Shown here: piece by piece, positions 7,684 to 14,468 of the stretch
Layout: each line of letters starts with the position of its first letter
Position numbering within the stretch: the stretch's first letter is position 1
From: Cyanobacteria bacterium OH_CDB_20
GTDB taxonomy: Bacteria; Cyanobacteriota; Vampirovibrionia; Gastranaerophilales; Gastranaerophilaceae
Reading direction: 5' to 3'
Length of the DNA stretch: 16,584 nucleotides
Assembly: GCA_023415935.1 (NCBI GenBank)
Contig: JAEZIX010000011.1
Span: 1-16,584, forward strand
Position numbers and translations under genes: made by a program
The notes under the pieces: model-generated
Told to the model about the DNA's origin: nothing
The model's input: only the letters and a program-made list of their open reading frames with translations
The model's database searches: none

Positions 7684-10600
7684 TTATTTTACAATTTTTA
7701 GCTTTATTCCATTTTTTAGTGCAAAATCTGATAATACATCAAGTTGTGCATCTGTGAAGTAGCGGCTGCCATTAGAAGTCATAAAGTTTTCTATTGTTAT
7801 ATTTTTTGAGCCTGTCGTCATCATTATATTTTCAAGTATACCCATCATTGTAACATCAGATGTGTTTGTTTTCACTGCATTTACAAGAAGATCATTCACC
7901 ATGTTATTAAGGGCACATACGGTAGCCTTGTAAGTTGGCATTCCAAATTCAGAATAATTTACAATTGAATTATATGTTTTTAAAATACCGCTTAAATCTG
8001 CAGTTGAGTCGTTAAGTTTATATGTTGGGTTGCCTTGTGCTGTTGCAAAGGCGTTCTGAAGCTCAATAGCCATTAAGTATGCTTCAGGATTTTCGATTTC
8101 AGGATTTGTTGATTTAATTATATCGAGCTTAATATCTGCTAACTGCCCTTCTAGAACCGAAGTCATATCAGAATTATATTCTTTATCAAGTAAGGTTAAT
8201 GCGTCGAACGCCGCAGCTTTATCAGGTTGTGCTTCAATATATGATTTTAAACCTTCAAGATTTTCAGGACTAATCCACAATGTTTTATCTTCATTGTATG
8301 GATTTGTACCTTGTTCCAAATGTTCTGTTATATAATTATAACTGTTTCTTACATTGGTATCTGAGAGCTCTGGCGTTTTGACATATGCAGCACCAAAGTC
8401 AATTATTTTTCCACCTAAATAATTATGCCCTATCTCTGGAGCAACATCGATAGTGGAGATATATTCTGTATTATGCAGCTTGGAATCAGTAGTTGTATTA
8501 TTATCATTGGATAAGAATTCAGTAACTATAAATCCATCGTTATCCATGTTATTTGCCACTTTGCCAAAATATGCATTTGCAAAATTATTGCTGTTTGCAG
8601 TTGCATAAATTGCAGTTTGGGGTTCGAAATATTGCCCGTGAACATTTATCAATTTATTATCAGGTTTGTATACTTTTAAAACTACATCTTTGCAACCATC
8701 GATAGAAATTTTATATCCTCTTCCGTACATGCCCGAGCCTAAATCCTTTGTGGTTACTGTTTTGCCAAGTATGTTGGACAATTCAGATTCAAGTTGAGCT
8801 TGGTCATTAGTATTTTGGAAGTTTGAAATTGCTTTATAAACTTCATCTGATATTTGAGATTGATTATTTTGGCTTGTTCCGTTGAGCCAATCTGATGGTA
8901 GTTGGCCTATGCTTCTATCTGTACTTGGAAATGCTGAAAGCAATTGTGACAATTCTACAGTACCTAATAGATTGCTTTGAAGATGTGATGTGAGGTCTCC
9001 TGTATATGTTAATTCTTCTGAATTAAATTCAGTAGTGCCGTTTCTAAAATGATAGTCTAAGAAATCGATTAGATTTTGGGTTGTGAAGTTTGCAATTCGA
9101 GGTTCAATTTGAATCAATTCCTGCATATCAATATTATTTATGTATTCATTAAAAGCTTTTATGTCGACATTGCCTCGAGTGACTATATAGGCAGCCATAT
9201 CCTCATCATAATCTGAATTAGTTCCGCTAAGTTTTCCAAAAGCTTTCATTAATTCTTTTACTTCGGTTGAGCCCAAAGAACGGATTCTTTCTGAAGCTCC
9301 TTTTTCAACAGGATTTGGCGTGTTCATTATTTTTACTTCTACATTTGTACTTAATTTAGCAAGATCTCTATAGCTTAGACTCATTAAGAAATCCAAGCCT
9401 TTTGTCTGATTTGCTTGAGCAAATGCATTTAACAACTCTGAACTACCCTTAAATAATTTATCCCAAATTTCTGGAGTGATTTTGTTGAATGTATTTAAGG
9501 AATTGAATGCCATAATTCCCTGTTCTTCTACAATATTTGCAAATTCATCTTTTAATTCAGGCATTAGAGTATTAATTTGCATGCTCACATTTTGGGCAGT
9601 GGAGGCATCTATGCTGCTTAATTTATGAAAAAGTCCGGTATATCCGAATTTATTTAAGGTTTCTTTATCGAAATAAGACATATTATCAAACATAGTAGTT
9701 AATTGATCATTATTTTTTATAAATGTGAAATCAACAATCGCGTAGTTATTTTTAATTAATTTGACAACATTTGCTAATTTTGATGCATCTTCCTGACTTA
9801 AGGTATTAATATCAATCTTGCCAAGTCCTATAACATCATTCATTTCAAAACTTGCAAAAGCAGGGTTTTTCAATATGTTTTTTGCATTAATAATCTCTTG
9901 CGGTTCAAGCATAGAAGCCATTATTAGTTGAGAGGTTTCCATATTGTTAATTTCAGGGTCATTAAAAACGTTATTATAAGATTCTAAAAATTTATCAGCA
10001 TTAAGTTCAGGGCTCATTTGTAATAACATTATTAAATCTTGTGATGAAAATAAATCATCGCCGTCAGCTTTTTTTAAATTGCACAATTTGCCGAACTTAT
10101 TACATAATTTATCAGAATAGTTTCTTATCAAATTAACTATTGCATCAGAATCAGAACGCTTTATAGCACCATCATTAATTAACTGCCTTATTCCATCAAA
10201 TGATTGTATTTCATTTAATTGCGGATTCCAAGTTTCGATTAATAATGAGAATGACCTTTGAGCGCGGTCGCTGCTTAAGTGCGGCAATATATCGCCGACT
10301 TTTTCCCAAGGGAAGTTTTGTTTTAATTTGTCTACCGAATTGAACATTTCATTACTTGTAGTTGAAGAAAAATGATTAATTAAGTCACTGGCATCTTGAG
10401 GAGTGTATTGCGAAAAATACTTATCAAAAGCTTGGGCTCTAAGAGCTGCTTCACCTGTTAATGAAGTTGGTGATGCTGTTGTGCTTATGTTTTGTGTCGG
10501 GTCTTTAATTCCAACAGGGTTATTTCCATATTTCAATACATTGTTAACGTTTTCTTTTGGTAGGTACATATTTGAGCCAACCAATTTCGCAGGGAATTCT

Positions 10601-13287
10601 CCTCCTTCTTGCAACCATTTTTCCATTATCTGGTTTTTAGCTTCAGAAGTGAATTTTAACCCCAATTCTTTATATAAGAATGGAATAGATGAGTCTTCAG
10701 GATCTACATCAGGTGTTTTTATTATAATTCTACCTTCTGAGCCAACATTAATACTATCTTTAACTACTTGAGCTAATAATTGAGCTTCTGCTTCAGGATT
10801 TAATCCCCCAGTAGAGGCTAGAACAGGAACATTTACGTGGCTTTTGAGAGTTGTAGAAAATCCATCAGAACTTAAAACATAATCTTCAGGTAAATCAACT
10901 AAATATAGGCCATTTGCTCCATCTGGTATGTTTTGAGTATGCATTTGAGCTAGACTTGTACCATCTGGTAAGTCAACAGTATATTTATATCTTTGCCCAA
11001 AGCCTTCATTACCTTTATCTATTACATTAATTTTTGCGTCTTTTAAACTTAAAGTGTTTGCTTGTATACTTGGTGTTGATGATATTGGATTATTAACACT
11101 GCTTAGCGCAGCCGCAGGATTTGCTGCTGCTACTTCTGCTGCTATTCCTGTGCTATCTGCTAAAGCTGATGCGTTATTAACTACAGGCACATTTATACCT
11201 TGAGATTGTAACCGAAGTAAATTTAGTTCATTCAAAGGAATGCTCAACGATTGGGTGTTATTGAAAGGAGATGCGATCATCATTTGAGATCCTTCTCCAA
11301 GCAAAGGATTTTCAACATATTGAGTTTGCGGTTTTTGTGTGATTTCGACAAACAATTTTGAAACGCCGCTTGATGTAAAGTTACCGTTCCATTCATATAA
11401 AGAAGGACTTCCAGTTTTTGCACTCATTGTGTATTCGGTTCCATTTTGCATAATGGTTTGAGTTTGAGTCGGTGAATAATTCATTCTTATTGTTCTTACT
11501 GCCAAGTTTTGAACTTGTTGTGTTTCTGATGACAAAGCAGTAGTTGATTCTTGCGTTGCTATAGCACTACCAGTCTTTTCAGCCTGTAATTTAGCAAAAT
11601 CACTTGCTTTAATGTCACTAGCAATTACATTTCCGTCTTTATCATAGTAATTTTTTACGTTTAATCCGTTTTCTAAAGTTTCTTCTTCAATTTTGACTGT
11701 GCCTTCTGGCTTTGGAGCACCTGCTGCAATATTTACAGCTTCAAACGTTACACCTGCTGCAAAACCTGTTACGGCTCCTGTTTCAGCTCCACTAAGTGTG
11801 GCATCAAGCCAGCCTTCGAATGTAATTTCTTCTCCATCAGCATTAAATAAATAGCTTGTTCCACCAGCGATTGCACCACCTGTTGTACCTGCAGCCAGAC
11901 CTGTTACTCCGCCGGAAATCAATCTGCCTGTTACTTGTGAAACGGCAGTTTCTCCTGAAGTTAATGCTGGTCTTACGAATGTATTTACTCCGCCTGCAAC
12001 ACCGCCAGCTACGGTACCGGATAATGTTCCTGTAAGAGTGGTTTCGCCTAAAGTTTCCCAAGAAAAACTTTCAGTACCAGCTGTTTGTGCTATGTAGTTT
12101 CCACCACTATATATACCGCCATAAGTAGCTCCCGATGCAGCACCGCTTATTACAACTTTTGCTGTTGTGCTCAATGCGGTTTTACCAAGTGCTGAAGTTA
12201 CTGAACTTCCAATACCGCCTGAGACAGGAATTAAAGCTCCTTCAATTGCACCTGAGGTAAAGTCTCTTACCCCTTGTTCGACAGTATAGCCCTTGTCGCT
12301 TGTAAGACCGTTAGATGATTTTATTGCAAGCATAGTTGTTCCGCCTACGCCTGCTGCAAATCCAGCGGTTAAAGCTATTGCTCCAAGTGAAGTTCCTCCT
12401 GTGAAAGGAGCTGCTGCAACTGCTGCGACTACTACTACTGCTGTTGCAACACCTGCTGCAATTTCAGTAGCGGTAGTTTGAGTTTGTTCGTAGTCCAATA
12501 TGGATTCTGCAGCTTTTGAATTGGCTACCTTTGAACCTCCGTTAAGAAGGTCTTTAGCACTGTCCATACTTAAGTATTCACCGGTTATAGCTTTATATTG
12601 AGCCGCAAAATCTTCTGAATCCGGATCAAGTTGACTAATCAGTTTTTTATATTGTTCAATTTGAGCTTTTGAGTTTTTTTCTGAGGTTCCAAAGTCAAGT
12701 CCGTTGTTAACCCAGCCGATAGCTTTTGAAAACCAACCTTGTCCTTCAACTGTTTCATCCAGTGCGCTACCTAGGGAATCCGCTTGTTTTTGAAGTGATG
12801 CAACAATTGCTTTCTTATCATCACTTGAGAGTTTTTCTGCAAATTCTTGGGAGGCTTTAACCTGATTGATTTTTTCTTGGGTTAATTCTTCCCCTGTAAT
12901 TCCTTTGTATATATCATATATTTTTTCAGGATGATCTTTTAATGTTTTTAATAATGCTTTTTTTGAATCGAGTTCAGTTTTTAGCTTTTCTGCGCCACCT
13001 CCGAAAAGACCAGCTACCCAGCCACCAAAGCCCTGACCTTCTTTTTCGGCATTATAGTTGCTTTCAAGAGATGAAATGGTAGCATTTAACTCATTTAATA
13101 ATTCATCCTCAACATCTTCAGTTAAAACACCTGAAGATTCGACTTTTACGCCTTCATTTTTATTACCTGTTGTCTTGTTATTGATAACAGATAAATCGCC
13201 AATTTTGTCGGTATGCATGCCTGAAGAGGCATCATCAACATAAAGACCTCTTAGTCTGTCGTAATTATAAGGATTAATTCCTTGCAC
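7684..13287 (-). CDS. Giant 1867-aa effector-like protein with kinase-like C-terminal domain
   Basis: The start is GTG, supported by AAGGGA 6 nt upstream. No signal peptide is seen. Domains in order: a duplicated module at about 66-141 and 163-246, each with EGQG(F/W) and YK(G/A)ITGE(E/Y)L; a Gly/Ala-rich hydrophobic region at about 273-525, including a membrane-like stretch (273-322) and many small-residue GAxxG repeats; a beta-rich, Ser/Thr-rich section to about 950; a long helical section with repeated aspartate/asparagine-rich helices at about 955-1490; then a kinase-like domain with G-loop (LGSGMYGRG, 1516-1524), VVLKVYK (Lys1538), possible helix-C Glu1555, hinge FIVTEFL (1586-1592) and DFG (1630-1632). 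The catalytic loop lacks HRD; Asp1614 and Asn1622 may replace it. A helical tail ends the protein. The layout resembles secreted effectors or polymorphic toxins, and the compact kinase recalls the OspG/NleH type. Secretion route and target are unknown. Cotranscribed with the 141-aa gene. Confidence 0.75.
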   Translation of the reverse strand: MQGINPYNYDRLRGLYVDDASSGMHTDKIGDLSVINNKTTGNKNEGVKVESSGVLTEDVEDELLNELNATISSLESNYNAEKEGQGFGGWVAGLFGGGAEKLKTELDSKKALLKTLKDHPEKIYDIYKGITGEELTQEKINQVKASQEFAEKLSSDDKKAIVASLQKQADSLGSALDETVEGQGWFSKAIGWVNNGLDFGTSEKNSKAQIEQYKKLISQLDPDSEDFAAQYKAITGEYLSMDSAKDLLNGGSKVANSKAAESILDYEQTQTTATEIAAGVATAVVVVAAVAAAPFTGGTSLGAIALTAGFAAGVGGTTMLAIKSSNGLTSDKGYTVEQGVRDFTSGAIEGALIPVSGGIGSSVTSALGKTALSTTAKVVISGAASGATYGGIYSGGNYIAQTAGTESFSWETLGETTLTGTLSGTVAGGVAGGVNTFVRPALTSGETAVSQVTGRLISGGVTGLAAGTTGGAIAGGTSYLFNADGEEITFEGWLDATLSGAETGAVTGFAAGVTFEAVNIAAGAPKPEGTVKIEEETLENGLNVKNYYDKDGNVIASDIKASDFAKLQAEKTGSAIATQESTTALSSETQQVQNLAVRTIRMNYSPTQTQTIMQNGTEYTMSAKTGSPSLYEWNGNFTSSGVSKLFVEITQKPQTQYVENPLLGEGSQMMIASPFNNTQSLSIPLNELNLLRLQSQGINVPVVNNASALADSTGIAAEVAAANPAAALSSVNNPISSTPSIQANTLSLKDAKINVIDKGNEGFGQRYKYTVDLPDGTSLAQMHTQNIPDGANGLYLVDLPEDYVLSSDGFSTTLKSHVNVPVLASTGGLNPEAEAQLLAQVVKDSINVGSEGRIIIKTPDVDPEDSSIPFLYKELGLKFTSEAKNQIMEKWLQEGGEFPAKLVGSNMYLPKENVNNVLKYGNNPVGIKDPTQNISTTASPTSLTGEAALRAQAFDKYFSQYTPQDASDLINHFSSTTSNEMFNSVDKLKQNFPWEKVGDILPHLSSDRAQRSFSLLIETWNPQLNEIQSFDGIRQLINDGAIKRSDSDAIVNLIRNYSDKLCNKFGKLCNLKKADGDDLFSSQDLIMLLQMSPELNADKFLESYNNVFNDPEINNMETSQLIMASMLEPQEIINAKNILKNPAFASFEMNDVIGLGKIDINTLSQEDASKLANVVKLIKNNYAIVDFTFIKNNDQLTTMFDNMSYFDKETLNKFGYTGLFHKLSSIDASTAQNVSMQINTLMPELKDEFANIVEEQGIMAFNSLNTFNKITPEIWDKLFKGSSELLNAFAQANQTKGLDFLMSLSYRDLAKLSTNVEVKIMNTPNPVEKGASERIRSLGSTEVKELMKAFGKLSGTNSDYDEDMAAYIVTRGNVDIKAFNEYINNIDMQELIQIEPRIANFTTQNLIDFLDYHFRNGTTEFNSEELTYTGDLTSHLQSNLLGTVELSQLLSAFPSTDRSIGQLPSDWLNGTSQNNQSQISDEVYKAISNFQNTNDQAQLESELSNILGKTVTTKDLGSGMYGRGYKISIDGCKDVVLKVYKPDNKLINVHGQYFEPQTAIYATANSNNFANAYFGKVANNMDNDGFIVTEFLSNDNNTTTDSKLHNTEYISTIDVAPEIGHNYLGGKIIDFGAAYVKTPELSDTNVRNSYNYITEHLEQGTNPYNEDKTLWISPENLEGLKSYIEAQPDKAAAFDALTLLDKEYNSDMTSVLEGQLADIKLDIIKSTNPEIENPEAYLMAIELQNAFATAQGNPTYKLNDSTADLSGILKTYNSIVNYSEFGMPTYKATVCALNNMVNDLLVNAVKTNTSDVTMMGILENIMMTTGSKNITIENFMTSNGSRYFTDAQLDVLSDFALKNGIKLKIVK

Positions 13288-13308
13288 TACACATTTCCCT
13301 TTTACTAT

Positions 13309-13338
13309 AAGATATTTTTTTTGTCGGCAAAATATCTT
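13309..13338. repeat. 10-bp inverted repeat in the leader of the giant gene
   Basis: AAGATATTTT (13309-13318) and AAAATATCTT (13329-13338) are perfect inverted copies around a 10-nt spacer containing GTCGGC. It lies between the predicted promoter (13353-13382) and the GTG start. No T-run follows on the minus strand, so a terminator is unlikely; an operator or a leader-RNA hairpin close to the ribosome site is more plausible. Confidence 0.5.
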
Positions 13339-13352
13339 GATCCTTAAGGGCT

Positions 13353-13382
13353 ATTTTATTTTTTATTTACAAAAAGTTACAA
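13353..13382 (-). promoter_or_regulatory. Predicted promoter of the giant protein gene
   Basis: On the minus strand TTGTAA (13377-13382) and TAAAAT (13353-13358) are separated by 18 nt, about 65 nt upstream of the GTG start. The surrounding sequence is very AT-rich, so chance matches are possible. Confidence 0.4.
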
Positions 13383-13389
13383 TTTTAAA

Positions 13390-13761
13390 TCAGATGTGGA
13401 TATGTTTTGAAATACTTTCCCTATCTTCAGCTTTTATATTCATTTTTTCGAAGAAATCTTCAAGAGATTTGTAATTTCCGTAGTGTCTTCTTATATAAAC
13501 GGCTCTTTTAGCTGCTACTCTTTCAATATTTGGCAGCACCGCAATAATATACCATGGGTCTTTATTTATATTAATAAAGGGTTGTCCATCAGGATTTTGG
13601 ATTAAATTTTTTGCTGTTTCAATTCGAGAATTTCTATATGTTGGAAATAATGCAATTGCAATTATTCCTGCTAATAAAACCGGAACGCCTACAGCAGGAC
13701 CCCCGAAATAAAAAGCATAAACCAAAGCCAAAGTATATAAAGCAGTAAAAATAGATAACAT
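13390..13761 (-). CDS. Membrane-anchored ComEA-like helix-hairpin-helix protein
   Basis: A 123-residue protein. The N-terminus holds two hydrophobic segments (about 1-16 and 24-40) that should form a membrane hairpin or anchor. The C-terminal half, from ININKDPWYIIAVLPNIERVAAKRAVYIR to SLEDFFEKMNI, matches the helix-hairpin-helix unit of ComEA-type proteins (ININ.A...L..LPGIG...A..I, then a K/S-EDL helix). Such domains bind DNA non-specifically in competence or act as small scaffolds; here the usual GIG turn reads NIE, so DNA binding may be weakened. I chose ATG at 13761, not the upstream GTG at 13770: the GAGG ribosome site abuts that GTG, but lies 8 nt from this ATG, and a perfect TATAAT (13782-13787) would start transcription only a few bases before the GTG. 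It follows the MerR gene but likely has its own promoter. Role unknown. Confidence 0.7.
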   Translation of the reverse strand: MLSIFTALYTLALVYAFYFGGPAVGVPVLLAGIIAIALFPTYRNSRIETAKNLIQNPDGQPFININKDPWYIIAVLPNIERVAAKRAVYIRRHYGNYKSLEDFFEKMNIKAEDRESISKHIHI

Positions 13762-13781
13762 AAAGCGCACCTCGATTTTGT

Positions 13782-13787
13782 ATTATA
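13782..13787 (-). promoter_or_regulatory. Consensus -10 box upstream of the helix-hairpin-helix gene
   Basis: TATAAT on the minus strand, with TAGATT 17 nt upstream as a poor -35, implies a very short leader of about 15 nt that still carries GAGG. The box sits in the palindrome TTGTATTATACAA (13778-13790). The leader matches that of the MerR gene (14265-14281) at 16 of 17 bases. Confidence 0.42.
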
Positions 13788-13819
13788 CAATATACTTTAA
13801 AACAAATCTATATAGGAAA

Positions 13820-14257
13820 TCATTTGCAAGCTGCATGAGTTTTAAGAGATGAATTAAACGCATTTTGAGCGTTCATAGGGTTACAGCTATCTTTTTCTTT
13901 GTTTGCAATTAATTTTTCATAGTATTCTTCTTTTTTATCAAGAACTTCCATTTGTTTTATAAGTTCTTTCATATTTTCTCTTGCTTTTGCTCTTGTGGCT
14001 TTAATTATTGCATATCTGTCTTCGATAGTAGAATCCCCGATAATACAAAGATCTATATATTTTTTAATTGATTTATTATCAGCTCCTGTATTTCTTAGGC
14101 ATTTAACAATACGAACCCAGTTGAGGTCGTCTTCAGAAAAAAGTCTTACGTTATTTTTGTCTCTTTTTATAAAAGGGAAAAAATCGCTTTTAGCCCAAAA
14201 TCTAATTGTATGTTCTGATATGTCTAGTTTTTCAGCTACTTCTTTAATTGTGTACAT
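13820..14257 (-). CDS. MerR-family transcriptional regulator (AdhR/NmlR-like)
   Basis: A 145-residue protein. Residues 1-70 are a winged-helix MerR domain: YTIKEVAEKLDISEHTIRFW (helix-turn-helix), VRLFSEDDLNWVRIVKCLRNTGAD (wing and helix), then YIDLCIIGDSTIEDRYAII. Residues 75-120 form the dimerisation coiled coil. In the AdhR/NmlR group, which senses aldehydes and other electrophiles, a Cys sits in the same place as Cys53 (KCLRNTG); further Cys at 71, 127 and 144 could also be sensors. The last 20 residues are a non-coiled tail with two Cys. It is divergent from the DXS-like gene, whose promoter has the classic MerR geometry, so it most likely activates that gene. Start ATG with GAGG 7 nt upstream. 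Inducer is not known. Confidence 0.85.
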   Translation of the reverse strand: MYTIKEVAEKLDISEHTIRFWAKSDFFPFIKRDKNNVRLFSEDDLNWVRIVKCLRNTGADNKSIKKYIDLCIIGDSTIEDRYAIIKATRAKARENMKELIKQMEVLDKKEEYYEKLIANKEKDSCNPMNAQNAFNSSLKTHAACK

Positions 14258-14300
14258 TATTAATCCTCTATTTTGTATTATTTTAGCATAGTTTTTTGTT

Positions 14301-14313
14301 GAGAGTTAATCTC
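14301..14313. promoter_or_regulatory. Second operator-like palindrome near the MerR gene
   Basis: GAGAGTTAATCTC resembles the operator GAGAGTAACTCTC at 14411-14423 and lies about 45 nt upstream of the MerR start, where it would overlap that gene's promoter. Autoregulation by the same protein is a reasonable inference. Confidence 0.45.
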
Positions 14314-14404
14314 ACCTTTTAGATATTGGAGTAATGTCTTTTATGTTATTTTGTGCTGGTGTAATATAGATATAGTTTAAATATTATGATTTCTCTAAAA
14401 ACAC

Positions 14405-14435
14405 TTGACTGAGAGTAACTCTCATTTTGTAATCT
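14405..14435 (+). promoter_or_regulatory. MerR-type promoter with operator for the DXS-like operon
   Basis: TTGACT (14405-14410) and TAATCT (14430-14435) are exactly 19 nt apart, the over-long spacer characteristic of MerR-controlled promoters. The spacer begins with the perfect 13-nt palindrome GAGAGTAACTCTC (14411-14423). MerR proteins bind here and twist the DNA on induction so that RNA polymerase can use both boxes. Start of the gene follows 33 nt after the -10. Confidence 0.82.
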
Positions 14436-14468
14436 AAAATTGTAGCTGTTCCAGAAGAAAGGATTAAA

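Noticed and set aside
11843..12481. Open frames on both strands across the Gly/Ala-rich region
   Set aside because: They are compositional shadows of the repetitive Gly/Ala codons of the giant gene, with low-complexity products and no ribosome sites.
13762..13770. GTG at 13770 as start of the helix-hairpin-helix gene
   Set aside because: The GAGG ribosome site directly abuts it; the ATG at 13761 has correct spacing.
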